NCBI GenBank assembly: GCA_020636405.1
Contig: JACJXW010000004.1
Coordinates: forward strand, 1,364,001-1,428,000
Length of the DNA: 64,000 nucleotides
From: Lewinellaceae bacterium
GTDB lineage: Bacteria; Bacteroidota; Bacteroidia; Chitinophagales; Saprospiraceae
Direction: 5' to 3'
Shown: in pieces, positions 34,399-43,283 of the stretch
Numbering within the stretch: the stretch's first letter is position 1
How the letters are laid out: each line of letters begins with the position of its first letter
The notes under the pieces: generated by a model
Told to the model about the DNA's origin: nothing
What the model saw: the letters and a program-made list of their open reading frames with translations, nothing else
The model's database searches: none
Position numbers and translations under genes: made by a program

Positions 34399-35468
34399 TA
34401 TTAGGGATCAACTTCAACCACGACTATGCCTATTGCCTGATCGATGGGGATCATGTCTATCTCCGGGAGGAGGAGCGCCGGTCGCGCCTGCGTTACCATT
34501 TTAACGAAACCTCCTACACGCTATCCATACTCGACGATTTTTCCGTGGAGGAACTGCGGCAGATCGAGGCCATTTACATGTCCTCTCCCCGCATCTTCTT
34601 CGTGGAACGAAAAGGGGGTGACCTGTCTTCGGCGAACCGAGAATATACCTACGTCGGCGAATACCTGCGGAAGTACGACTACAAGAAGTACACCACTTAC
34701 GGAAAAATAGTGGTGGAAGGCATTGAAATTCCGGCCGCCTGGGTTCTCCACCACTACTCGCACGCCGCCAGCACGTTCTGGACGTCTCCTTATGAACTAT
34801 CGGACATCATGGTCCTCGACGGGGGCGGGGATTGCGGTTACGGAGCTTGGTTCACCGGTGAGCAGGATGACATCCAGCTGCATGAACAGTATATTAATGT
34901 CATGCTAGGGCTTTCTTACACCAACTTTTCCCAGAAGGTGTATCAAACCAACAGCGGCATGTACGAAAGCAAGGTGATGGCCATCGCGTCCTACGGCGAT
35001 AAAAACCTGAGCCGCCGGCAATACCTGCGCGACGGCAACTCCCTGAACGCATTCCCGCACCAGAAGATATCGATACACGACATCGCCAGGTTCCAGCATG
35101 ACTTTGAACAGGCCGCCTTGAAACTGGCCGAAAAGGGCAAAACCGATAACGAATACCTGTGCTGTGCCGGCGGCTGCTTTCTGAACGTAGGGCTAAACCG
35201 GGTGATGGCGGAAAGCGGCTTGTATAAAGGCATATTCATACCTCCTTACACCGGCGATATGGGCACCGCTCTGGGCTGCGCTTTGGTGGCCTGTAACGAC
35301 CTGGGCAGGACGCCGCCACCCCGGGAAAAGCTCAGAAGCCCCTTCCTGGGCGACGCCATCGATATCGATCAGGAGGGTATTGAAAAACTCATCCGGCAGG
35401 CGGGAGACGAACCATTGGTTGTGGACAGCGCGCCGTACAACGGGCAGAAGGAAATGGTGCTGACGTGA
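34395..35468 (+). CDS. Carbamoyltransferase, N-terminal (Kae1-like) domain as a separate gene
   Basis: 357 residues matching the Carbam_trans_N domain (PF02543): MILGINFNHDYAYCLIDGD at the start, metal-binding HHYSHAASTFWTSP, VLDGGGDCGYGAWF, NFSQKVYQTNSGMYESKVM, CCAGGCFLNVGLNRVM and PPYTGDMGTALGCALVA. This domain moves the carbamoyl group from carbamoyl-adenylate to a hydroxyl, often on a sugar. It ends at 35468, where one-chain homologues would run on into the YrdC-like domain; that domain is the gene just upstream (4-bp overlap). Target: probably a hydroxyl made by the PhyH enzymes or one on the amino sugar. Partnership with the upstream product is inferred. Confidence 0.88.
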   Translation: MILGINFNHDYAYCLIDGDHVYLREEERRSRLRYHFNETSYTLSILDDFSVEELRQIEAIYMSSPRIFFVERKGGDLSSANREYTYVGEYLRKYDYKKYTTYGKIVVEGIEIPAAWVLHHYSHAASTFWTSPYELSDIMVLDGGGDCGYGAWFTGEQDDIQLHEQYINVMLGLSYTNFSQKVYQTNSGMYESKVMAIASYGDKNLSRRQYLRDGNSLNAFPHQKISIHDIARFQHDFEQAALKLAEKGKTDNEYLCCAGGCFLNVGLNRVMAESGLYKGIFIPPYTGDMGTALGCALVACNDLGRTPPPREKLRSPFLGDAIDIDQEGIEKLIRQAGDEPLVVDSAPYNGQKEMVLT

Positions 35469-35562
35469 GATGCCGGGGGGGGCGGATCGTGCATTTGTGC
35501 ATTCGTGTATGCGTTGGCCCTGGAAGCGGTCGGCCATCCAGCCCGTAGGCTCCCTCACCAAT

Positions 35563-35682
35563 ACACGAATACACGAATACACGAATACACGAATACACGA
35601 ATACACGAATGCACGAATGCACGAATGCACGAATACACGAATGCACGAATGCACGAATGCACGAATGCACGAATACACGAAT
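35563..35682. repeat. Tandem array, 15 x 8 bp ((A/G)CACGAAT) upstream of glmS
   Basis: Fifteen contiguous 8-bp units, variants ACACGAAT and GCACGAAT, end 31 bp before the glmS start. A reverse-complement copy of the word (TGCATTCGTGTAT) is at 35497-35509. The same word occurs near 71 and 11577-11678. Copy-number change could alter the glmS leader. Confidence 0.92.
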
Positions 35683-35713
35683 ACACAATATTCAATCATC
35701 AACACCACAAAAT

Positions 35714-37552
35714 ATGTGCGGAATAGTCGCTTACATTGGAGAAAGACAAGCCTATCCGATTCTGCTGAAGGGCCTCAAACGGCTGGAATACAGGGGGTAT
35801 GACAGTGCCGGCATCGCCTTGCTCAACGGCGATCTGCACATATACAAGAAGAAGGGCAAAGTCAAAGGACTGGAGCACTTCGTCCGCGGCATGCAGATGG
35901 ACGGCAACATAGGCATCGGACACACCCGCTGGGCCACTCACGGGCAACCGAATGACGCAAACGCCCACCCTCACTGTTCCACCGGCGGAAGGATCACGCT
36001 GGTGCACAACGGCATCATCGAAAATTACGCCGACATAAAAGAAGAGCTTCTGGAAGCGGGGCACCGCTTTAAGTCGGAAACCGATACGGAGGTATTGGCC
36101 AACCTGATCGAGCAGGTGCAGAAGGAGAGAGGCGTTGGCCTGGAGGAAGCCGTCCGGCTTGCCCTTTCCCGGGCCAGAGGCGCTTACGCCATCGTCGTTA
36201 TGGATCGGCAGGAGCCTGACAGGCTGGTGGCCGCCCGGAAAGCCAGCCCCCTGGTTGTGGGCATTGGCGATAAGGAATTCTTTCTGGCCTCCGACGGCGC
36301 GCCCATTGTCGAATACACCCGGAAGGTTATTTATCTGAAAGATGAAGAAGTCATTACGCTAAACCGAGACGGTGCCTATACCGTCAGGTCGTTTTCCAAC
36401 GAAGTGCAGGCCCCGGAGGTGCAGCACCTGGCTATCGATATCGAAATGCTGGAAAAGGGAGGCTATGATTCCTTTATGCTCAAGGAAATCTTCGAGCAAC
36501 CTCAGACCATCGCCGCCTGCCTCAGCGGGCGCCTGCAGGCAGAAGGCGCGGAGATCCGCCTGGAGTGCCTGGAAAGCATGCGCCGGCAATTCTTCAATGC
36601 CTCGCGCTTTGTCATTGTAGGCTGCGCCACCTCCTGGCACGCCGGCCTGGTCGGCAAACACTTGTTCGAGAGCCTGGCGAAGGTTCCCGTAGAGGTGGAC
36701 TATGCCTCTGAATATCGCTACAGGGACACGGTTCTTTCCGAAAAAGACCTGCTCATAGCGATCTCTCAGTCGGGAGAGACCGCCGACACCCTGGCCGTGT
36801 TGCCGCTGGCGAAGGAAAAAGGGGCGCCGACGTTCGGGATTGTCAATACAGTCGAATCCTCTATTGCCCGCGCCACAGACGGAGTGGGGTACATTCACGC
36901 TGGCCCGGAGATCGGAGTGGCCTCCACCAAAGCCTTCACCGGGCAGGTGGTCCTGCTGGCCTTGATGGCCATGAAGATGGCGCGCGAAAAAGGGACGATC
37001 TCCGAAGCCTACTACCGGGAATTGATCAATGAGCTGGCTCAAATACCGGAAAAAGTATCGGAAATTTTAAAGCGCGACGATCAGGCCAGGTATATCGCAG
37101 GCCAGATCAAGGACGCGGCGAGCGCCATCTATCTGGGCCGGGGATACAATTTCCCTGCCGCCCTCGAAGGCGCCCTGAAATTGAAGGAGGTTTCCTACAT
37201 ACACGCCGAGGGGTATCCGGCTGCGGAAATGAAACACGGCCCGATCGCCCTGATCGATGAGCACATGCCGGTGGTTGTCGTAGCGACCAACCTGTCGGCT
37301 TATGAGAAAATTGTCAGCAACATCCAGGAAGTGAAGGCGAGGAAGGGGATCGTCATTGCGATAGTCGGGAAAGGTGATCAGGAGATACGAAAAATGGCGG
37401 ATTACACGGTCGAGATCCCGGAAACGGCCGAGCCGTTCACGCCCTTGTTGTCCATCGTTCCCCTGCAACTGCTGGCCTATCACATCGCCACCATGCGGGG
37501 TTGCGATGTCGACCAGCCCCGGAATCTGGCGAAGTCGGTGACGGTGGAGTAG
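35714..37552 (+). CDS. glmS: Glutamine-fructose-6-phosphate aminotransferase
   Basis: 612 residues from the ATG at 35714, chosen because Met must be followed by the N-terminal nucleophile Cys (MCGIVAYIG). Residues 1-230 are the class II glutaminase (EYRGYDSAGIALL, HTRWATHGQPNDANAHPH); residues about 280-612 hold two SIS domains (SQSGETADTLAVL, GVASTKAFTGQ, LKLKEVSYIHAEGYPAAEMKHG). It makes glucosamine-6-phosphate. GlmS is normally a housekeeping enzyme; a copy within this cluster suggests supply of amino sugar for the product, though I cannot see whether the genome has a second glmS. The stop lies 11 bp before the likely start of the next gene. The 8-bp array lies in its leader. Confidence 0.93.
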   Translation: MCGIVAYIGERQAYPILLKGLKRLEYRGYDSAGIALLNGDLHIYKKKGKVKGLEHFVRGMQMDGNIGIGHTRWATHGQPNDANAHPHCSTGGRITLVHNGIIENYADIKEELLEAGHRFKSETDTEVLANLIEQVQKERGVGLEEAVRLALSRARGAYAIVVMDRQEPDRLVAARKASPLVVGIGDKEFFLASDGAPIVEYTRKVIYLKDEEVITLNRDGAYTVRSFSNEVQAPEVQHLAIDIEMLEKGGYDSFMLKEIFEQPQTIAACLSGRLQAEGAEIRLECLESMRRQFFNASRFVIVGCATSWHAGLVGKHLFESLAKVPVEVDYASEYRYRDTVLSEKDLLIAISQSGETADTLAVLPLAKEKGAPTFGIVNTVESSIARATDGVGYIHAGPEIGVASTKAFTGQVVLLALMAMKMAREKGTISEAYYRELINELAQIPEKVSEILKRDDQARYIAGQIKDAASAIYLGRGYNFPAALEGALKLKEVSYIHAEGYPAAEMKHGPIALIDEHMPVVVVATNLSAYEKIVSNIQEVKARKGIVIAIVGKGDQEIRKMADYTVEIPETAEPFTPLLSIVPLQLLAYHIATMRGCDVDQPRNLAKSVTVE

Positions 37553-37563
37553 TGAGGGAGTGG

Positions 37564-40500
37564 ATGAGTGAAGGAATGATTTATGAAAAAAATTTAAACG
37601 ATATGCCCGAAAATGCTGCATACCCAAACCCCTGGATCGGCCATTCCCAATGGCGGACCCTGATCAGTTTGGAGGGGGAGGTAATATCCGGCCTGAGGGG
37701 GGCTGCCGGGCGGGCTGAAGAGCGCTCTGCAGAAAGCAGCTGGCCAGCCGGCCAGGCGGATCGGGTATTTCATATTTATCCGCTCCCGGAACTGGAGGCG
37801 AGCGTTTTTTTTCTCGCCGGGCATTCCTTTCTCATCAATACGCCGGGGGGCGTTTTTCAGGCGTTGAACGCACCGGGCCGGACGCTTCCTTCCTCCATCA
37901 TCTTACTATCCTGGGAAGATCGATATATCGACGGACTGATGGAGTACTGCTATGCCTATGCCCACTCCGGCCAGGGAAAAAAACTGGAGATTTATACTTC
38001 CGAATGGGGGTGGGATTCGATAAAAAACCGTGCCTGGCATCGGTTCATTGCCGGAAATGGCCAGGAAAGCCAGGCCTGCCAATGCCGGTTTTTCCTTAAC
38101 GCGATCGAGCCGGCGCCCCGGCATGCCGAACCAGAGGCAAATATTGAAATCGTCCCTCGCCTTTTTAAGAAGAACGTCCATCACCGGCTTTTTCCCCAGA
38201 TAGAATGGTGGTTGAATTACAGCCTGGCGCCGTCGCCCTGCCTGCAGGCGAAATTCCGCTTATTCGACAGTTACCTAACCGTTACGCACCAGGAGCCTTA
38301 TCCGTCAGATGCCTACCAGGATCAGATACTAGGCCGGATCATCCAGAGATACCCCTCGGCCATGCGGGAGCTTCAGCGCGTGATCGGCCGGCGGTTGGCA
38401 GATTTGATCCATTTTAAGGATTGGGAAATGCCGGAGGGCGGGGCAAAATTCAACCTTCATCCTTCCTATTATGCTTATAACCTTTTTTCAAAAAAGCTAA
38501 AGTACAGCAATAACCATAAGGGTTTTGCTCAGAAAGGCCTGGTTCCGGAGGCTATTATGCCCAGGCAACTCGAAAATAATGAATTTGACCTGAAAACAGT
38601 TGTGGAAGACTGGAAGAGGCTGCCGGAAGTCCCTCACCTGAGGTCGGCAACAGCATTGAGTTGGCACGAACTGGAGGTTTCGGTGTCAAGGGCCAATGGG
38701 GGCAAGGAAGCCAAAGCAGGCAGTGATGCCCGAATTTTCCTGGCTATTTCCTGCGGCGGCTATTCCGTCGTTACCAGCGGACAGATCACGCCCATTACGA
38801 GGGTTTCCATTGGCAGTATGAACCTCAGCCTGCTTGGGTTCAAACTATTTGAGTTTTTCAAAGACCAGAACTCCCCGGAGCCGGTTTTCCAGAAAAAACT
38901 TATCCTGCTGGTTTCTCCCTGGACGGAAGCCAACGTCCGGCGTGAAGTCTCCCGTTTGCTATGGGAGTTCCGGAATGAATTTGAAACCGTCCTGCAGCCG
39001 GAAGACATTATTTACCTGCGCCAGACGGCCGTGCCGCGCTGCATAAAAGAAAACGGGCAGCTTAAATATTACGAGGAGGATGGCTTTCAGTTCAACCCCT
39101 CCGGCCATTTTGACTTCCTCAAAGCCCTGATGGACGAAAATGAGGATGTCGACCGTTTCTTTGAACCATCGGAAGCAATTTCCGGGAAACCGGCTGCTCC
39201 GGTCCTGATCTACCATACTACCTATAAAAACCTGGGCAGGAACATCGATGAAAAAGTCCGCCTGCTTGCCGGTTACATGGACCGGCGCGCTGCTCCGGCT
39301 TTTCTGTTCGAACTGGCCCGGCACGATCCGGAGAAAGGGGTAGGAAGTTATTGGGTGAAGGACAGCCAGGCGCCTGACAAGAAAGAATGGCTGTCCAAAC
39401 CGGTTTATTACAAAAAAAATGGGTTAGACTACCGCCCTGGGCTGCAGGGAGCGGCTGGCTGTGGCAACCTTTTCATAGAAAAGCCCGGCGCCTCGGCTTA
39501 CCTGCTGATGAGTACGGCTTCTTTTCTGGTCAGCCTCGACAAATTGCGGCAGTCAAAAGCAAAGCTCAAGAAGCTGCATTTCTTTTCCTCTTACCAGCTT
39601 CCGCTCCGTTCCGCAGCGGAGATCAGCGGTGATTCCGCAGCAGAGAATACCTTGCAGGAAACCCTTCAATTCGAAAGGGATATTGACCAGATCACCGAGC
39701 AAATCCCCTGCGCGGGCGTGGAAGTAGAAGCCAATGAGCAGGGCGTCACGCCTCGTTTTGTGCCCATCAAAAAGGAGAAAGACCTGTATCAGGATAAAAT
39801 AGAAGTGCTGGAGAAGATCTGGGCGGGTGAGCGCAAGGAGGATGCAGTGTTCAAAACATCCCTGCCTCGGCACATCCCCTACCTGCTGGAACCCGATGAG
39901 AAGCACGATACCTGGGGTGGCTACCGCATCCGGAGCGCCAAGGAACTGCCTTCCATTGATGAGAAAGTGTCGGAAACCTGGGAGGCCAGCCTGCACCACA
40001 AAGGCGTATCGGGCATTAAGTTCGACGCTCTGAACAGCGTCCCGCTGTCCACTTTCCTGGAAGGCCACGACCTGGACGTCATGTTCAAAATACTGGATTG
40101 CAACTCCTGGCTTTCCGTACAACTGCATCCCGGCGACAAAGCCTGCCAGGCGATCAACCGGCATTTGAGCAGTATCGAGGAGGAGTTTGCCGCTGCAAAC
40201 TGGGCGGCGGATGGCTTGAAAGACATCGTCGGCGCACTGAACAGCCGGGAGGACAACTTTGGCAAGGAGGAGTTATTCTATATAGCCGACAACCGGAATT
40301 ACCTGGCAGGCGCCCCAAAGAATGAAGCGAACCTAATACTTGGCTTTCACAGAGAAAAGCTGGAAAAGCTGGCGTTCTTATCAGAACCGGAGTGGGCATT
40401 TTACCGGCGCCTGTTTCAGAAAGCGACGGCTCCCGGCAACGAGGATATTGAAAGGTTAATAGAAAAAATAAAAAAGAGCGCGTTTGGGAAGCTGGATACG

Positions 40501-41451
40501 TTTGTCAATGCCCCTACGAAAGAATTGTCCGGGAAATATGAAGAGCGTTTTTCCCGATTAATCGGGCATCACCTGCCCTTTGTGCTCCGGCTTCGGGAAG
40601 AAATTGAACAAACCAGCCTGCCGGGTTTATGGGGTATTCTTTTCATTTTTTCTATCCAGGCCCTCAAAGAAAGCCTGCAGGGGATAAAGCAGGAAGGCCT
40701 GAAAATTGCTTTCAGCCGGTCAGAATTGCCCCTCTTCGGCTTTTTCTATAAAACATGCCCAAAGCCGGGTTCTCTGCTCCAGGTAAAGCCCGGCATGTTG
40801 CATGCGCTTGGCAAGGGCCTTTTTGCTGTAGAAGCCAGCAACCGGTCCAACAACACCTTCCGGGTTTTTGACCAGGGCAGGGAGCTCAGCCCTTCGCCCC
40901 GCCCGCTGCACTACCTGCTCGCCGCAGTAAGCTTGTCGGGCGACAGTTTCGTCGACCAGAATAACGAAGATCATTACATTTTTCCCTATAAAAACTATAA
41001 ATGCAAGGACAACATCCGGATGGAGGTATTCTCCTCCGATGAACTGAGGAAACCGAGGGCAATCCCATTTCCGGAAGAGGAAGGGTTGCTGGTATTATGT
41101 ACGAAGGGCTTGTTGAGGATCACAACGGCCTACCGGCACCTCGGGGCGGACATAACGAACAGTACCATACTGGACCTGAAAGCGGCCTATACGGCCTACA
41201 TTCCCCCGGCAGATAGCCAGTTTGAAAGAACGGTAACGGTAGGGTCTAGCGCATATACCGAAGCCGAATGTGTGGTGGTATCTGCCAGAGCGTACCGCAA
41301 AGGTGTTCACCTCGTTAATAGAGGCCATCGCGCCTGTGACAAACCAGCCGGCACAAAGCAGGAAGATACCTGCCGGGAATTTATCCGGGAATACCTCGAC
41401 AGGGAGAAAGAACGAAACCGGCTTGAGGAAATCCTGGGGTTTTACGCCTGA
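37564..41451 (+). CDS. 1295-residue protein with C-terminal mannose-6-phosphate-isomerase-like domain
   Basis: The ATG at 37564 has the best upstream GGGAG; 37576 and 37603 are alternatives. From about residue 765 the chain resembles class I phosphomannose isomerase: DTWGGYRI, a zinc-site VQLHPGD with His, GKEELFYIADN with a Glu ligand, VKPGMLHALGKGLFAVEAS with His, and the catalytic-Arg strand NTFRVFDQGR. The first 760 residues have no family I can name; parts such as IFLAISCGGYSVV and SIGSMNLSLLGFKLFEFF look like an alpha/beta sugar-binding or kinase-like fold. PMI enzymes have about 300-400 residues, so this is a large fusion. Directly after glmS, a role in activating or converting a sugar phosphate for the product is likely. 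Confidence 0.8.
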   Translation: MSEGMIYEKNLNDMPENAAYPNPWIGHSQWRTLISLEGEVISGLRGAAGRAEERSAESSWPAGQADRVFHIYPLPELEASVFFLAGHSFLINTPGGVFQALNAPGRTLPSSIILLSWEDRYIDGLMEYCYAYAHSGQGKKLEIYTSEWGWDSIKNRAWHRFIAGNGQESQACQCRFFLNAIEPAPRHAEPEANIEIVPRLFKKNVHHRLFPQIEWWLNYSLAPSPCLQAKFRLFDSYLTVTHQEPYPSDAYQDQILGRIIQRYPSAMRELQRVIGRRLADLIHFKDWEMPEGGAKFNLHPSYYAYNLFSKKLKYSNNHKGFAQKGLVPEAIMPRQLENNEFDLKTVVEDWKRLPEVPHLRSATALSWHELEVSVSRANGGKEAKAGSDARIFLAISCGGYSVVTSGQITPITRVSIGSMNLSLLGFKLFEFFKDQNSPEPVFQKKLILLVSPWTEANVRREVSRLLWEFRNEFETVLQPEDIIYLRQTAVPRCIKENGQLKYYEEDGFQFNPSGHFDFLKALMDENEDVDRFFEPSEAISGKPAAPVLIYHTTYKNLGRNIDEKVRLLAGYMDRRAAPAFLFELARHDPEKGVGSYWVKDSQAPDKKEWLSKPVYYKKNGLDYRPGLQGAAGCGNLFIEKPGASAYLLMSTASFLVSLDKLRQSKAKLKKLHFFSSYQLPLRSAAEISGDSAAENTLQETLQFERDIDQITEQIPCAGVEVEANEQGVTPRFVPIKKEKDLYQDKIEVLEKIWAGERKEDAVFKTSLPRHIPYLLEPDEKHDTWGGYRIRSAKELPSIDEKVSETWEASLHHKGVSGIKFDALNSVPLSTFLEGHDLDVMFKILDCNSWLSVQLHPGDKACQAINRHLSSIEEEFAAANWAADGLKDIVGALNSREDNFGKEELFYIADNRNYLAGAPKNEANLILGFHREKLEKLAFLSEPEWAFYRRLFQKATAPGNEDIERLIEKIKKSAFGKLDTFVNAPTKELSGKYEERFSRLIGHHLPFVLRLREEIEQTSLPGLWGILFIFSIQALKESLQGIKQEGLKIAFSRSELPLFGFFYKTCPKPGSLLQVKPGMLHALGKGLFAVEASNRSNNTFRVFDQGRELSPSPRPLHYLLAAVSLSGDSFVDQNNEDHYIFPYKNYKCKDNIRMEVFSSDELRKPRAIPFPEEEGLLVLCTKGLLRITTAYRHLGADITNSTILDLKAAYTAYIPPADSQFERTVTVGSSAYTEAECVVVSARAYRKGVHLVNRGHRACDKPAGTKQEDTCREFIREYLDREKERNRLEEILGFYA

Positions 41452-41468
41452 TGGTGTGATGTAAGCCG

Positions 41469-41526
41469 GCAAGGTGACATCTTTTTCCCTATAGCCCTGC
41501 GTTGCAGGAAAAAGGTGTCATCTTGC
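41469..41526. terminator. Strong hairpin between the PMI-fusion gene and the glycosyltransferase
   Basis: Arms 41469-41488 and 41507-41526 pair at 18 of 20 positions. The left arm ends in a T-run (CTTTTTCC). It may attenuate transcription 18 bp after the stop of the fusion gene, or be another of the hairpin elements common in this region. Confidence 0.55.
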
Positions 41527-41567
41527 GGCAGCTTGCCTCAAAATATGCCTCCAACAAACAACAAACC

Positions 41568-42426
41568 ATGAAATACGGCCTGTTATTACAAACCTGCAAC
41601 TCCGACATACTGCTCACGAGGCAGCTATTGCTCAGAATTGCCGAACTCGGCGGCTGGCGATGGTTCTCCGATATCTTTTTCTACATCGACCAGGATTTGA
41701 GCCAGGATGAATTCGAACTCGTCGTCCTGCCTTGTGTGCCAAAAGGGTTGAAGGCCCATCTTTTTCCGGCTTCAGCCTTTGACGAATGGAGGCAGAACAA
41801 AAGAGAAACGGCCGTCCGCCTGTATAAAGCCGTGAGCGAATGGAATATAGATTTTGTCAAATTCGACGCCGACCTGTATTTCAACAACCTGGATTTTCTG
41901 ACGGAATTTCGCGGAAAGGTGGGGTTTGCCGGTAGAAAGATGCCCTTTTGGGCGGGTGCAAAGATAGGACGGGAAGAACTCGAGTTCATTCAGGGCGGAA
42001 TCGTCTTTTTTGGCCCGATGGCCCGAAAAATGCTGCGCACCATTAGCGAGGAGGATCTGGCCGGAGTTATTAACACCCTGCCCGGATTGATCAAAATAGG
42101 AAGCGGCTATACCTGGGAGCGATGCCAACGCTATTTTATGCACGAAGACATCCTGGTGTCTGGCATTTTAAGGCAGTTGTACGGTGTACCCATCCATCAC
42201 ATCAAGCATTTACAGGTATCGCCCTATGACCTGGGTATCGATTTTAAAGAAAGCAGCTTTTTCTGCCGCAGAATTCTTTGAGCTGTTCTCCCGCCATGCT
42301 GTTTGCGCCTATCATTATGAAGGCGCCAACTGGGGCAACCGGGTAACGATGAATAAGTATTTGAAGTGGGTGTACAACCGGGCGGTAAAGCCGGCTGCCG
42401 CTGAAACCAAAACCATAGAAGGATAA
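41568..42426 (+). pseudogene. Glycosyltransferase-like gene with a +1 frameshift
   Basis: Frame 1 runs from the ATG at 41568 to a stop at 42281 (237 residues) with a DxD-type motif (FVKFDADLYFNN), GFAGRKMPFWAGAK, FIQGGIVFFGPMAR and a HEDILVSG stretch, as in GT-A enzymes. After a run of five T at 42258-42262 the sense continues in another frame (SAAEFFELFSRHAVCAYHYE to TIEG) up to a TAA at 42424-42426 that overlaps the ATG of the sulfotransferase (TAATG). Removing one T joins both parts. It was thus a coupled gene of about 285 codons. Mutation, assembly error or programmed slippage are all possible. The sugar donor is unknown. Confidence 0.8.
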
Positions 42427-43283
42427 TGAGCAGCAAAGCATTCGGCAAACCTCAGCCCGTCATCCTGCTGGCCTACCAGCGCAGCGGGACCACCGTTTTG
42501 CAACGCACGATGGGGACTTCGCCTCTTGTGCACAATTTCGGAGAAGTGTTTCTGGGGCCCAAGCCGGCCCATATAGTGAAAGAATATTATGACGATTGGA
42601 ACCTTTATGCAGAAACCAATTTCTTCAACTTCAAAGAAAAAGCGGTTGCCGAAAACCCGGCCTTGGTGTTGCCGGGCCCGGAGAACCAGGAAACACTTTT
42701 TAATCTCTTTTTCGACAGGCTGGCTGAGCATACGTCCAAGAAGTATTTTATCGTGGACATCAAATACCACTCCTGGCACCATCTGAATATTTTCTTTCAG
42801 GAAATATTCCATCCGCCTTTTTTGCTGAGGATGCTCCTGGAGCAGGAGGTTAAATTCATACATCTGATCCGGGGAAACGTCTTTGAGCAGTACGTCTCCT
42901 GGATTTATTCCAAAGCGACCAGAAAGTGGCATTACAAACGAAAAGAAACCCTGAGAAAGCAGAAAATAAGGATTGACGTCAGGGATTGCGAAGCGCGAAT
43001 GCAGTTGTCGCTGGATTCCACCCGCATGTTTGAACGGTGGTTGTCCGGCGCCTCTTGCCTTAACCTTTACTATGAGGAGCTGTTCGAGGACGGGCGATTC
43101 TCGCCGGAAGCACTGTCGAAGATCGAGGGCCACATCGGCGAAAAGCTGGACATACCAGATGCGCCCGTGCTGAAGAAAGTGATCTCTGACGTAGGAGACG
43201 TCGTGGAAAACCTGGAGGAGGTGCTGGATCATTTCAGAGGCACTCCTTATGAAAAATACACCCATTCATTATGCAACCAGTAA
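42426..43283 (+). CDS. Sulfotransferase (PAPS-dependent)
   Basis: 285 residues. The 5'-phosphosulfate-binding loop is near the start (VILLAYQRSGTTVLQRT), followed by the acidic NFGEVFLGP. The 3'-phosphate strand and loop are probably LIRGNVFEQYVSWIYSKAT, where Arg and Ser contact PAPS. It would transfer sulfate from PAPS to a hydroxyl or amine, probably on the sugar part. The start overlaps the stop of the frameshifted glycosyltransferase (TAATG), and the stop overlaps the next sulfotransferase by 13 bp, so the three are translationally linked. Family resemblance is to Stf0/NodH-like enzymes. The acceptor is unknown. Confidence 0.87.
   Translation: MSSKAFGKPQPVILLAYQRSGTTVLQRTMGTSPLVHNFGEVFLGPKPAHIVKEYYDDWNLYAETNFFNFKEKAVAENPALVLPGPENQETLFNLFFDRLAEHTSKKYFIVDIKYHSWHHLNIFFQEIFHPPFLLRMLLEQEVKFIHLIRGNVFEQYVSWIYSKATRKWHYKRKETLRKQKIRIDVRDCEARMQLSLDSTRMFERWLSGASCLNLYYEELFEDGRFSPEALSKIEGHIGEKLDIPDAPVLKKVISDVGDVVENLEEVLDHFRGTPYEKYTHSLCNQ

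Noticed and set aside
35563..35682. CRISPR array
   Set aside because: The units are 8 bp and contiguous, without spacers, and no cas gene is near.
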